A DNA stretch of 64,000 nucleotides from Pisolithus tinctorius (GCA_024663395.1 JANFAH010000003.1:1798001-1862000); one strand, 5' to 3'. Positions 50,171-62,068 are shown, numbered from the stretch's first letter. A program made the numbers and translations. The notes: a model not told the origin generated them from the letters alone.

Positions 50171-53100
50171 ATGGTCCTCGAGCTCAACGTCAACTCCCGA
50201 CCGCCGTCCATCGTCCATCGCTCTCGCCAGTGGCATGATCACGTGTCGGGGCCTTCCCAGCCCTCGTCCCCCTCTCCCACTGCTGCATCCTTTCCACACG
50301 CCCAACGCCGTCGTTCGTCCGCAGCTACCGTCCCCCCCGCCGGCCCTCCCCCGACCCAGCCCATCCCTAGTCTCCCGGCGACATCCTCAGCACTCACAAA
50401 TGGTGCGGATATGTCCGACGAAACTCGACTCGCGTCAAGACACAGGCCTAGCGTCAGCTCCAGTCAACATACTTACGGTCGACCTGCTGCATCTGCCAAC
50501 TTGGTCGCCGTTGCTGCCTTCCCTCAGGCTCAACAAGCTTCTGTTTCGCCATATCCTTCATTCGAATCCCAGCTGTCCTCGAGCGCAGTTTATCCGTCGA
50601 TTCCCTCTGACCCTACCCCGAGGATTGGACCATCTCATTCGCATTCGCATTCAACCACGCAGGACATCGTTCCTGACCGTCTGCTGCTGTCTCCGGCAGA
50701 ACCACACTCGAGGACTGAATCACGGCCTTCCTCGCGTCGGGCACTGACCAGAGCACTTGAGTTGGCGCGTGAAGCCGTTCAGCTCGACGCTACCAATCAC
50801 GACCCTCATGCTGCTGTCATCGCTTACGGAAGGAGTGTCGCTCTTCTCAGCGAAGTCATGGAGAGGGTAAGGCGAGGTGAGGACAGCACAGACAGTCGGA
50901 GACGAAGTGGTCGTCGGCGCAGCGTAGTTGCTCAGGAGGAGGAAGTCAAGCGACTGAAGTCCATTGTAGGTCGTTTATACTTACGCCTTGCCAAATATGC
51001 GAGAGGGCGCTGACCATTCCTCAGCACGACACGTACGCTGACCGGATGAATATCCTCAGCTTGATATACAGTATACCACCAATACCACACTCACCGACGT
51101 CCTTGTATGCGCTTTCCACATCGACAGAGTCTACTCAACCTCCATCGCCCTCCTCACCGTCCCTGTCATCAGATTCCCGTAGGTCCTCATCTTACCGTAC
51201 AGACCATACCCAAGATGAGCCCCACCCCTTGATGCAAGGTGACCTAAGTGATGAGCAGGATGCACATGAAGGCATCGGTTCTGCCATGTTGAACGCTGCC
51301 CACTTGTCCCAGGATTACTCTTCTCCTACCACCCCTGTACATCCCTATGCTTCCCCTGACTCTTCGCCAAGCAGACACCAGACTACCCTCAACCGAGTAC
51401 CTACCCTCCCACCCAATCAACCACAACACGCACCCGTTCCTGTTGGCAGACCTCGCGCTTCCTCTGTACAACAGCTGCCTCCCCGTCCGATACCATCCCC
51501 TCTTCCACCTCCTGAGATCGCATTGCCTCCTCCGCCCGCGATACCCCCGCAAGCAAGTCGGCTCCTCGAGGTCAGCAGGACACGTGGAAATTCGCTTGGA
51601 CATAAGAGAACGGGATCTGGAACAAAACTTACCTCCGTCACCGAGGAAGGCGTTAGGCTAGATGGTCCTTCGCAGAGTGACGATGCCGAGCACGATGACA
51701 GGTCGGGATCCGTCACATCCCTTCCTCGGAGACCAGATACTCCGCACACGGTGAAACGAGACTCTCACCCGCTTCCACCTCTCCCGTCACCAACTCAAGT
51801 CCACCCGTTCCGTACGCCCACCGTCGCCGCTGTTCCAAAACCATCAAGTTCCCCAGCCACCACGCAATTCCTCACTTCACGGCCCCGTGGGGAGTCAATG
51901 ATAGTGGCGGGTGCACAACCGCTCATCAACTCTTCGACGGCGATGAGTACTTTACAGCAGCGACGGAACAAAATGTCCGCTCCACCATCGACTACCACTA
52001 CAGACTCGTCATCCCCTACCGAGTCCTCTCCATCGCCTTTTTTACCACCACCGTCAAGACCATCAGATTCACCCACACCCTCGACTTCTACTTCCACTTC
52101 GGGTACTGGACGAAGTCGTGCCTCGTCTCAGCCTGGTCGTCGACCGTCTGTTGTTAACGGTCGGATATCTCCGTTCGAACCTCACCCTCCGCGGTTACCT
52201 CAGACAACCCAACCCAACCCACCCCGCAAAGTATCCAACGCTTCCAAATTAAACCAAAGTATCAACGTCAATGTAAATCTCCCACCACAACTTGTTGTAC
52301 AAACAGATGTCTTGTCCCCTCCACCTGCCCTGACCCTCGCTCCACCATCTGCAATGCTCACTCACCTTCCGACCACCCCAACTTCTCCCCTTCCACCTGC
52401 TCCGCCCGCTGACAGTCAGCGAAAGCCGTATCATTTGATGAAGCTCTTGGCGAGCACAATGAACTCGAAGTCGGGTGGTTATATTACCCGCCGTCTACAC
52501 GTACCACAGGGCGTATGGTCTCAAGGCGGAGCGAAACTTTCGAACATCCCTGAAAAGGTTCGGGTTGTGGAGGTCCTCTGCTCGGCTCTCGAGGAAATGC
52601 AGCAGGTTTCTGTTGAGCTCTTTGGGGCTGGAAGTGTTTGCAGTGGATTTGCACTTGGCATTGGTAGTGTTGGGCGCAAGGAAGCAGAGGCCTGGGTGGC
52701 AAAGTTGGAGGACTTTTCATCGATATGCGACAGTGTGGTTGCAAACTTCGGCAAAAAACTGGGCGTTGGGGAAGGTTTTGTGTTGAAGAAGAGTGGTGGA
52801 GTGCGTAACAATCAACAACACTCTGGAATGTCCTAACATTGTAACCCAGGTTACTTCATGGGGCGGGAAGTTGACACGTCAATTCGACAAGTTCACGAAT
52901 GGCAAACAGTATGTCTGACCTCAGATGTGTTCAGTGATTACCACTTACTCACTCTCAATTTAGCCTTGATTCGCCCGCAGCATATGTAACCGGCCTTGGC
53001 AGGCTGTTTACGGATGCACAATTGCTTGACGAGCATTCGCAGGCATTGCTGGCGCAACCCTTGAGCCCGATATATGCTACATTCCCCGCTGAGGCCAGGA

Positions 53101-53231
53101 GTGCCGCCGAAGTAAAGCTCAAGCGTGCCTCAGAGTTCTTCGCCAGCGTCGTGCTAACGTTTGTTATTCGTGATCTTGCTCAGTTACTGGACAAGTACGC
53201 GAAGAAATGCGAGAAGTGGCTTGCGGAATGA
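50171..53231 (+). CDS. Large MIT-domain protein
   Basis: The chosen start is MVLELNVNSRPPS at 50171; an in-frame ATG at 50039 is an alternative. The first 200 residues are Ser/Pro/His-rich and disordered. A MIT (microtubule interacting and transport) domain lies around residues 200-285 (RALTRALELAREAVQLDATN, HAAVIAYGRSVALLSEVMER, then EVKRLKSI, an intron, HDTYADRMNIL). A roughly 430-residue Pro/Ser/Thr-rich region follows. A conserved C-terminal domain then begins KPYHLMKLLASTMNSKSGGY and ends LAQLLDKYAKKCEKWLAE at 53231. Similar uncharacterised MIT proteins occur across filamentous fungi. MIT domains bind ESCRT-III tails, so a role in endosomal or membrane-scission events is inferred. Introns lie at about 50969, 52848 and 52910. 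Confidence 0.83.
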
Positions 53232-53472
53232 AGTACTTATCGCCCCTTAGCAGGGCTATAGCCTTCTTTTTTGAACGCGCAAAATGTATTTTATTTTTGG
53301 GGACATGACCAGTCAGAACACCCTTCGTTCTTTTCGTCTGATGGTCTCTTGATTATGGTTTGGTTTATCGCATACTACGATATACATTCTAGAATTTGTG
53401 CCATAGTAGTCAATATATAGGGCCTGTGCTATTCGTACATGGAGAACGGTATACTGTAACGCAACGGAAATG
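53232..53472. other. Convergent 3' interval between MIT gene and IES1-like gene
   Basis: This 241-base segment contains TTTTTTGAACGC and ATTTTATTTTTGG near 53268-53298, plausible 3'-end sequence. Nothing else is recognised. Confidence 0.4.
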
Positions 53473-54246
53473 CTATCGGCAGCGCGCACTGTCACGACGC
53501 CTATCAGGATGGTTTTCTGGCACCGAACCCGTTGTCTCTGGCGTTGGTGACTTGCCTCGCAGTCGAGAGATAACTTGTATTCGCTTAGCTGTAGGATGTC
53601 AGCCCACAAATGGTATGTAGAAGTGCTGCTGCCAACTCACAGTAGTCGAGTCGAGTGTGTATGTCAGGGCACTCCTCGTCAGAGTCCGCCAGAGGATCTG
53701 AATTGCGAACCATATGCCAGGCATCTGCTCGAATAGCCACCTTGGTCAGCTAGGCTGCTCTCAAAGTACGACTGGCAGGATCAGAACGCCTACGTTGCAA
53801 CATGTTACGCTGTGGGACAGCCGACTTTGATGATAGCCCTGAACGCGGATGACGCGGTGGGGCATGAGAAACATTTGGTCGTCGACACCGGTGCACGTCC
53901 ACGGCAGGTGCGGGACGATGGATTTGGTGTTGCACCGATTGCGAAGGGAGCCGCCCGCACAGGTATCCCCCTGGTCGGCAGGAACTCGGACGCAAGTGAG
54001 CTAACAATAATATCAACATCATCGTTATTTTGGCAATGAGTTCGCTCGCGTATCGAAAGAGATGGGTGGGTGCTCACCGTCCGAAAATCGTTCGCTGGCC
54101 ATGGGTTTCATTGGGTGTTCTGCGTTAGGCGCACTTTCAGCCTTTCTTTTCCTGTCTCCGGTGCTGTTGGATTGTGGTTGGCTCGGGTCTGTGGCAGCTG
54201 GCTTCGACACTGGGCCCTTCCGTTGCTCTAATTCCCTGTCTTCCAT
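53473..54246 (-). CDS. Short IES1-related protein (C-terminal half homologous to Ies1)
   Basis: Four exons fit: 54246-54078, 54000-53794, 53724-53641 and 53588-53473. They total 576 bases, or 191 residues plus a stop, with all introns GT-AG and frame kept. The N-terminal half starts MEDRELEQRKGPVSKPAATD. It is polar and basic, contains RKRKAES and is not recognised. The C-terminal half, QRNMLQHAWHMVRNSDPLAD then SDEE, DYSKRIQVISRLRGKSPTPE, closely matches the C terminus of IES1 at 63.5-63.9 kb on the opposite strand (QRSMLEHAWQVITKTDPLAD, DYSRRIDVIGRLRGKPPTP). Two introns sit at identical codons in both. The Ies1 N-terminal and middle domains are absent. It may be a partial duplicate, functional or decaying; expression is unknown. 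Confidence 0.6.
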
Positions 54247-54743
54247 TGCCGTAGACTTGCTAAAGCGGCGCTGAAGGATAAAACTGATATATGGCAAGTG
54301 TCTTGGATTCTTCCGTGAATGCCGAGATTCTCGCCGTATCTGAGACTCTGAGTCGAGCGTCAAACGGTGACTCGCTGGCTCGACGAGGACGACAATCACA
54401 CCAGGGATTGGCTGGGCCCCTCGGAAGGCTGGCGACGAAACGTTCTACAGTGATTCGCAACCATGACAAGGGTGTCGTATGTGTTTTTCTTGTACCAGAG
54501 GCTATGTCGAGCCTATCTCCAGCGCTTATATTACACCGCAACAGATTATCATCATTGATTGAACGGCGTCGCACATGCACGACCTGTGCCAATATTGCAG
54601 CACTGCATATCACATCATCCGACGTTCTCAAGACATGCCTGACCCTCTCGTCTTCAATTCTCATTCTCCCCACTGCTGGACATTGGGTTGGCCACTTCGT
54701 CTCTGGCAGACGCTCTGGGTTCATCCCTGGCTTGAAGCGGAAC
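54247..54743. other. Intergenic between divergent IES1-like gene and membrane-protein gene
   Basis: This interval is 497 bases. Both strands are open for most of it (plus from 54291, minus 54260-54841). Neither translation shows domain features, and they look like opposite-strand shadows of each other. I keep it as a probable double promoter, though an upstream exon of either gene cannot be excluded. Confidence 0.4.
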
Positions 54744-55687
54744 ATGAACATTAATATTATACGTGAGATGCTGGCCATCTCCTGGCACCGCCATCCATCC
54801 AAGCTTGGCCGAGCCTGGCTGGGCTTTCTTTTTCTCGTCACGCTCCCGTCCCATGCTCACGATGAACATTTATATGAGGGACCATGTCTTCCCTTAAGAT
54901 TGGAATCGTGGCTTTACGAGTTTGGTGACGATGCGGTGGTCTGCGATCCATGTTGTGTCGTCATCCTACCAGCTGATGACCCGCCGTTACTGGTTACTGT
55001 TGGTATGTCGGTTTATCCCTTTGGGTGTCCCTCTGCCAATCCTACTTTCTCCATGAAGGGTCCTCACCGAGTGTGACATCGTCGCATGCATTCACCACCC
55101 CTTCGATTGTCCTGCCTAGCACTGTTTCACAAACGTACTCGGGACAGGCGCAAGAAAGTGGTGGTATTCCAGGTTGCGTTAGCTCGCACTCAACTGCTTC
55201 ATGTACTGCTACTACACCCGTTACACCCTCTCTTGCATTCACTGCCCTCTCCCCGACAACGTTTTCACCAACTTTGGCATTCTCACCCCTCACCTCGCCT
55301 CCACCCGGCTCCACGGCTCCGTACGCAATGTCCCGTCCAAATAACGCTAATGTTCAGACGTCAGAATTATCCGCGACGGTCGTCGCTGTCATTGCCATCG
55401 CCTCGTTTCTCGGGTTGGCGTCCTTGTTACTGGGGGTACTGCTGTACGCCCGAGCGCGTCGGTCATCTCAACGACGCTCGCGAATACGGATCTCTGACTC
55501 GGAGTTGGGCAACTCGAACACGTCCAGAGACTGGTCGGCTTCAGGCAAGATTCTGCCTCGTCCGCGGAACCCCTACGAAGGTTTGGTCCCTTCCCACGTC
55601 CCCTTACTTCCTCCGGATCCTGGTCCACCCGTCATTCATGTCACGGCGTTGTCGCCAAGGTTACGAACAGCGGTGGTTCGCAGTTAA
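54744..55687 (+). CDS. Secretory single-pass membrane protein with Ser/Thr-rich ectodomain
   Basis: Two exons joined across a 56-base intron (55003-55058) give 295 residues; ATG at 54768 is an alternative start. A probable signal peptide ends with WLGFLFLVTLPSHA. A short Cys-containing segment follows (EGPCLPLRLESWLYEFGDD, VVCDPCCVVILP). Next is an ectodomain of about 120 residues rich in Ser, Thr and Pro, suitable for heavy O-glycosylation. One transmembrane helix (ATVVAVIAIASFLGLASLLLGVLLY) precedes a basic stop-transfer RARRSSQRRSR and a roughly 75-residue cytosolic tail with Pro-rich elements. The plan resembles Mid2/WSC-type wall-stress sensors or other fungal surface glycoproteins, but no named domain is recognised. 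Confidence 0.72.
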
Positions 55688-56085
55688 GGGTCAACGGGCG
55701 AGGTCAAATGAAAATGTTCAGGCGGTCTTCACCAATTTGGAATTTTATCTTGTGGTAATTGGAACGCGCGAAGGGCACGCATACAGTAACAGTCATTAAT
55801 AATGCTTAAACAACATTATAGCGGGCAGAAGTGCGAAGGTATCAAAGGTCGAATGCAGCAAAACAGTACAGTGAAATCCCTTCCATCCAGTGAAATTGTA
55901 GTACTCAAAGAGGGGGAATGACTGGGTATGCACAAGAAACATAGAACGCACATGGGAAAATCATGAATAGTCATCGTGCAAAATCAAACTCGTGAGGGAG
56001 GAATAAATGGTGCACCAACGAGCAAATGAAAAATTGAGGTGCAGCGAACGTGAAGACATTAGAAACGGACCAAAAAGAAAAAGGA
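55688..56085. other. Convergent 3' interval, membrane protein and alpha/beta hydrolase genes
   Basis: This 398-base, AT-rich segment includes CATTAATAATGCTTAAACAAC just after the membrane-protein stop. No exon, RNA gene or repeat is recognised. Confidence 0.4.
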
Positions 56086-59000
56086 TCACCAGAATTCTCT
56101 GACGCACTCCAGCACATCCACAACCACCGAGCTCTTGTACATCAAAGCATGGTCAGCACCCTTGACGACCCTCACACGACATCTATCTTCACCCATTGCA
56201 CGTTCCATCCATCGCACGGCATTTTCTGCGATTTTTTCGTCCCTGTCACCATACCATACTTGCACTTTATGAGGGTAATCTGAGTAGGAGAATCCCCACG
56301 GGCGGTTGTCGTGATTGAGAATCTGTAGGAGGTCGCTGTGCGTGCCTCTGGACGCTTCAGCGTGCGAGGCTGCGATCAAGGCATTGCCTAGAGCTGCCTG
56401 ATATGAATTCGACGTTGTTACCACGATATTCGAGCAAGGGGTTGAAAACATGCTATTGCGAGGAGACGAGGGTAGGCTGGAAGGACCCAGTCTAACTTTC
56501 GCATTTGAAGCGCCGAACGAGATAGATCGTCTACCGGTTTCCCTGGGCAACATCGGCTTCTCGACAGCGCTGCCCGCTGATCGAGTGGCTTTTATTGGTG
56601 CAGGTGTCGCATGAGATGGTAAATCTAGGCTCGGACTAGTGGGCTTGCTCCATTCGAAGTCGCCCAAACCCAGATCACCACCCAGTGTGATGGGTTGCGG
56701 CAACTGCGGACCAGGCACCTCTACTTTCTCTTTCTTCATGCCAGACGCGGAAGATTTGCTTTTTAATGAGCCCATAGACCTGAGCGTCTTGAGCTTCTTG
56801 CCCACGCCTGTTTGAGGAATGATTTCGCTTGGTATCGGTGACGGAGGCTGTGAAGTAGACTTGGATGATTTGAGTCTCCCAAGTATACCCCTTGAGGATT
56901 TCCTTCTCTGCTGGTTGATAGAGCGCGCCTCCAGCGTACTCTGGCTACTAAACCTTCCGTCAAAGTCCCTTAAATCGTCGTAATCACTGAACACGCTGGA
57001 GGCCACACTCATCCGTCGTCTTGTGTCCGGCGACTGATACACGTTGCCAATCTTACCCAAGCTCTCAGTCTGCCACGAGGAATCGGACTCCGCAGTTCCA
57101 GGGGGACTGGGCTTCCTGCTACGAAGACCAGGTGATGGCGGAGCGGTGTAACCAATACCTCGATAGGTAATTCTTGGGGGCTTTCCTAACATCCATGCTT
57201 GTATCTTCCACTCTGCTGCTTGAGCAGTCCGTAGGATACCGTTGGGGACATATTTCAACCACCTGTAACCGCCTGCACATCATCATCAGCACTGAACAAT
57301 CAACATGCCAAGTAACCTCACCAGATTCGCTACCACCGATCCAGGGGGCCAGTAGGCATAAATCACCTCGGATACGCTCAGGTACGCGGTTGGCAAACGA
57401 CATAGCATATGGAGCACCAGCTGAATGGGCCATTACGCTGCACTCGTAAATGTTGAGCTGGTCAAGCACTTCCTCCACAGCAGACGCCCATTCCATGATC
57501 CCTCGCGCGGACTTTAAACGCGGCACATTAGTGCGACCCAAACCCCACCTGAGAGAAAAGTTGGGAGTGTCAATCTGAAAATACAAAGCTACTTCACCAC
57601 TGGCATACGTACCGGTCAATGGCAATTAACCGCAAACCAAGTAAGTCGGCCATTTCATCGTACAGACCGATAATTTGTCTAACGCAGCCCAAACCCAGAA
57701 ACACGACAAGAGGGAATCCGTTCGGATCGCCCATATCAGCAAGGCTAACCGTAAGGGGATTGTCCATGGATGCGTGGGGGTATCGAGTGAGCTTGAGCAA
57801 GGTGGTTAACCGCGCAGAACGAAGGTACTCGGCGATCATCTGGGATACCGAGGTCGGAGACATGGAGAGTTGGGAGGGATCGATCAGCGGCGAGGCATGC
57901 CCAGACGCTGTTGAGGATGTATTGGTGTAGGTGTCCGAGGCGGTGCTCCGTAATCCAAGGTGAATGCTTCCACCGTCAGAGCCGCTAGACGGGAGAGAGG
58001 CCAATGGCGGGGAGCGGGGACCGCCGGCCGACGCCATCACAGGAGAGTACGTTTGATTGTGGTATGTCTGCCTCACTTCATGCTCGATGCTATCCATAGA
58101 AGATCTGCTACGGAACTCTGCCTCCTCATCGGTTGTCAAAGGCTCTGGTTCAGAGTCTTCTTCTTCCGCATGAGCATGGTCATTGCTGCTGCCGCGAGGC
58201 GAGGTTGGCAAAGAATTTGGACCTGAGTGTTGCTGGGACGCGTAGGGGGCATGACTGCGGATAATCTCCGATATGGATGGGATGACGGGTTTGGGACGCT
58301 CTGCCGGCGCGGGTACGGCACTAGGGAGGTCATCAATAGAGTCATTTGATGGGGGCGGCGTGGTGACACCGGTGGAGACAGAGTCAACTGTAATAGTGGA
58401 TGAGGATAATTTTCTTGTGAAAGCTGATCTCTGAGAGAGCGTGTGACGGAGCTTTGACCGAGCCGAGTGCGAAGTGGAGGGCTTGTCGTCGTCATCCGAA
58501 CTGACCCTCTTCTCTTTCCTTGCTCCTTTTCCCTTTCCCAAGACGACACCGGGGGGTGGGGTAGGTAAGGGAGGCTGGTATAACGGATGGTAAGCAGGGA
58601 GGGCGAAGCGGGAACGACTGGATAAATTTCCGGATAAAAGATCCTCCATGGAAGTCCCGCCCAATCCATTCATTCCATCGACCAACGCATCCAGAGTCTC
58701 CACCCCTGCAACTGGTGCAGCGACGACAACGGAGAAGTCGAGAGGGCAACCGCGACCTGACGAGAAATCACTAGGTGTCTGAGGAGGCTCTTCCAAAGAG
58801 GACGTCCCAGAGAATCTCAAGGGAGGGACGGGAGCGTCCTGCAATTTAGACCGCGAAGGGCCAGTACGGGTGCGGACACGAGGAAGACGAGGAGTGAGAT
58901 CTCCACGGCCCGAGAAGTTAAAAGAGTCATCGAGGATGCCAGAAGTAGGGAACACAAGCGCGTTCTCTGTCGTCTTTTCCTTGTTGCTGTCGACTTCGAG

Positions 59001-59210
59001 TCTGCGAAATTGCTTCCGTTGGAAAGTGTCAGAGTCGGATGCGGCATGATAAGGGCTAGTCTGGGATCTGGAGGGGACGTCGAAGTAGCTTTTGTACAAA
59101 GGGGAAGCAGGCTTCGGGGTTAACTTGTTAAGGTCTCGCGTGTAGGATGATGGGCTTCTGTGATGGAAGGCATGCTCGGTTGTCATGCTGGCTTCGTTCT
59201 TGTGAGGCAT
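56086..59210 (-). CDS. Large alpha/beta-hydrolase with long disordered insertions
   Basis: The start at 59210 (MPHKNEASMTTEHAF) opens a 430-residue disordered Ser/Pro-rich region. The hydrolase core begins near RLTTLLKLTRYPHASMDNPL and FPLVVFLGLGCVRQIIGLYDE, with LRLIAIDR, an intron, WGLGRTNV. The nucleophile elbow is SVMAHSAGAPYAM (A-H-S-A-G). APWIGGSES and KYVPNGILRTAQAAEW continue the fold. A second disordered insert of about 280 residues then separates this from the last part. That part carries a candidate acid (VWYGDRDEKI) and the catalytic His (VVKGADHALMYKSS). The stop is at 56086, with a total near 1,000 residues and two introns. Substrate is unknown. Similar insert-bearing hydrolases occur in basidiomycetes. 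Confidence 0.83.
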
Positions 59211-59779
59211 GGGGGTATCCGCCCTTTGGGAACACTGTGCAAGGACAGATATGGTGCGGACCTGCCACTGGAAGCTGTGCCCGCTGGGTATTCTGACGTG
59301 GTTGTGGGGGAGTGGCGGGTCGTTCTACGAGTCTCCGCGAGGGTGACGCGACGACGAGCTCGTTCGTATGTTCCACGCGTCCTGGCGTGTCCCAGCCGCG
59401 ACGAAAAAAAGAAAACGGAACAACCAACAGAAGCTGTGGTTTTCAGTTGGCCTGCGGTCGCCTGCAAACCAAAAGAAAAATGCGACGAGGCCTCTTAACA
59501 ATTCCGGCACATCGCAGCTCGACGACGACAGCGACAGGGACAGCACAGCCACACCTCCAGAAAATATTAGATAATAATATATTCATCACCATGATCATGT
59601 AAATGCCCTTACCTTGCAGCGGGAAAAAGAAAAGAAAATGGGCTGGAGTCGCCGTCCGTAATTCGTACTACCTTAGCAGGCCACTAGACGAGTTCCGGTC
59701 TGTGCTGAGAGCCAACTAAAACGTTTCAGAACACAGCCGAGCATATGAGGTATGACGTATTGCGCGTCGTTCTCGCCCA
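59211..59779. other. Intergenic between divergent hydrolase and acyltransferase genes
   Basis: This interval is 569 bases. It holds an AT-rich patch (ATATTAGATAATAATATATTC, about 59563-59583) near the middle and G/A-rich sequence (AAAAAAAGAAAACGGAAC near 59404). Open frames on both strands have no family features. A double promoter is inferred. Confidence 0.4.
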
Positions 59780-61330
59780 ATGCCTCCCATGACCACTCCT
59801 AGGCCGTTACACCAGCTCCCAATTCACGCAAGACCACGCAGGTCGTGGCTTCAATGGCTCAACGCACTTGCCTTCTTGCCAGCGTTCCTCTTTGGGTGCT
59901 TTTTAATACACGCTTTTCAATTGCTCTGTCTGCTACCCCTGAAACTTGTACCCACGCAATGGTCAAGGAAACTGTATGACGAGGGCATACGGCATACGAA
60001 AGGGTGTTTCGCAATGCTCATGAGCCAGTCATCGTCATTCTCTATACGTCATCCTCTCTGACAACCCTTCTTCGTAGACCTGATGAACCAGTGGTTTGCA
60101 CCCACGTATCTGTCCATCACTTTCGAAACCCAGGGCCAGGGAAAATTCACCATGGAAGAGATAGAACAAATCATACAACGAGACCCGTCTGGAAAAGTGG
60201 TCGCATTAAAGTTGCCGCTCAAGATGGTCGTCACCTCCAATCACCAAGTGAGCACTGTCATTGCCGTTTCCCCGAGTAGCCAACACAACCCTCGGCATTA
60301 CTGACACAGGTGTACTGCGACTGGTGGTACGTATGGTGTCTCACATACTTCATGCAAGCCCACAAGGACGTCTTCATCGTGCTGAAGAAGAGTCTCAAGT
60401 GGATCCCCGTCCTTGGAACAGTGCGTAGCACTAAATTTATCTCCGGGCTGCGGTCCTGAACCAATGGTAGGGAATGCAAATGTTCAGGTTCATTTTCCTA
60501 AGCCGTGCCTGGGCTGCCGACAAAGTACAACTCACCAAGCAACTCTCGAAACTCGGCAGGCAAGCTGAAGAGGAGGATAAGCCTTTCATGTTTATTCTCT
60601 TTCCAGAGGGAACTCTCGTAAGCAAAAACACGAGACCCATAAGCAGGAGTTATGCGGACAAGCTGGGAATCGTACGTTCGGCCTTGTACTACGCCGAACA
60701 CCTCATGGCTAATTTCGGTGATCTCGGTGTCACCAAAAGCCGGACCTCCACAACGTTCTGCTTCCCCGCTCGACAGGACTTCTCTATTCTCTCCGGTCGC
60801 TTGCACCTCGTTTACCTACCTTGAAACTGCTGGACATTACCGTTATTTACCCAGGTGGGTTTGTTCCATAGCCATTACGGACACACGCTCGACGTAGTAT
60901 TCCAGGGATACCACCCAGAGGGTACGGACAATCATACTATACCCTACGCTCGATATTCTGCGATCGGGTTCCGCCCCCAGTTGTTCATATGCATCTGCGT
61001 ATATTCGACGTTGCCAAGGAGGTGCCCATCGGAAACATTTCAAAGTGCGGGCCTACCGCTATAGCCAATGGGTGGGCGACTCCCAGTCTCTATGAGACTG
61101 GGGTCCCCGAAGGTGAAAGGGAACGCTTTGACGAATGGCTTCGGGAACTATGGACTTGCAAGGATCGGTATATGACTCGATTTCTCGAGGGTGACACGTC
61201 AGTCGCACAGAAACCAGTGCAGGTCCCGTTGGAGTTGCAAGGCAAGGTTCAAGTGGCTGGCGCATACTGTTACTTCATACCTGTCATTGTGGCTTACACC
61301 TGGTCAAAGCTGGCGAAGCAATTTTTTTAG
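59780..61330 (+). CDS. PlsC-type lysophospholipid acyltransferase
   Basis: This is a membrane acyltransferase of the AGPAT/LCLAT1 type that adds acyl chains to lysophospholipids in the ER. The start MPPMTTPRPLHQL at 59780 precedes a hydrophobic segment (LNALAFLPAFLFGCFLIHAFQLLCLL). Motif I (NHxxxxD) is assembled across an intron as SNHQVYCDWWYVW. The acceptor-binding region includes KKSLKWIPVLGTGMQMFRFIFLSR and motif III FILFPEGTLVS. LDITVIYPG, GNISK and a C-terminal hydrophobic stretch (AYCYFIPVIVAYTW) end at 61330. At least six introns are present. Length is about 420 residues. The specific lysolipid is not predictable. Confidence 0.87.
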
Positions 61331-61426
61331 TGCAGCACGGACTGACTACTGTCGGGATGGGCAATGTTGGATGTGTACGGTAGTTGGGTATACTGATTGG
61401 TGTGAGGAAACCATTTCATGGGGATG

Positions 61427-61810
61427 TCAAGAGTCGCCTTGTGCCTGTAGCAGCTGTTGTTGCTGCCGTTGCACCTGGGTGACGATGTAGATGCTGGTGT
61501 CCAAGAAGCGCTCTACACAATTGGACAGACAGCTTTCTTCACCACGAGCGAAACGACTTCCCGGAGTGCTCGTGATGCACCTAGAAGGAAGACATGAGCA
61601 TGGAGGAAGGAAAGGAAAGGATTGGGGTGCTGACTTGTCCCAGCACATGCCAGTCAAGTTTCGGATGGAATCGTTGACACGAGCATGAGCCTGTTCGCGC
61701 TCCAGAAAGGAGGCGAGCTCTTTCTGTAAGGTCGTCTGCAAAGCTATGCGAAGAGCGAGTGTAAATAGTGTGCCCACCTTGGTTGCATCGTCGAACTGGA
61801 GTTGGTCCAT
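61427..61810 (-). CDS. TIM8: Small Tim chaperone TIM8
   Basis: Tim8 works with Tim13 in the mitochondrial intermembrane space to escort membrane proteins to the inner membrane. Three exons (61810-61778, 61735-61635, 61580-61427) give 95 residues. The start MDQLQFDDATK splices to TTLQKELASFLEREQAHARV. The twin CX3C motif is complete: CWDKC, assembled across the second intron, and CLSNC. Between them is ITSTPGSRFARGEES, and the end is a Gln-rich helix (QVQRQQQQLLQAQGDS). Introns are 42 and 54 bases. It is convergent with the acyltransferase gene (96 bases apart) and divergent from IES1. Confidence 0.95.
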   Translation of the reverse strand: MDQLQFDDATKVGTLFTLALRIALQTTLQKELASFLEREQAHARVNDSIRNLTGMCWDKSAPQSFPFLPPCSCLPSRCITSTPGSRFARGEESCLSNCVERFLDTSIYIVTQVQRQQQQLLQAQGDS

Positions 61811-62068
61811 GGAAGAGTTATAAAAAACCGGGTGTTAGGTAATTATGTAGGCTTGGGTCGACTCGCGAACTCGTTCCGGGCGATGGGCCAACAAAACACC
61901 CGTCGTAGTCACACAAACTCTTCGACACGGCTGTAGTTGGTCGTGCGAATAGAGAGTCATCGGGTCGATCCATAAGTACTATACACGTGGAGTTTCCGTC
62001 AATTGACCAGCTTGCCGCAATCATGAATAGGCAAGTCTGCCTCATGTTGACTCCCATCTCCCATCCAA

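Noticed and set aside
54260..54841. 193-codon minus-strand open frame overlapping a 261-codon plus-strand open frame
   Set aside because: Both frames are open over the same bases and neither shows domains, signal peptides or likely splice structure. The plus frame only becomes plausible from 54744 onward, where the signal peptide starts.
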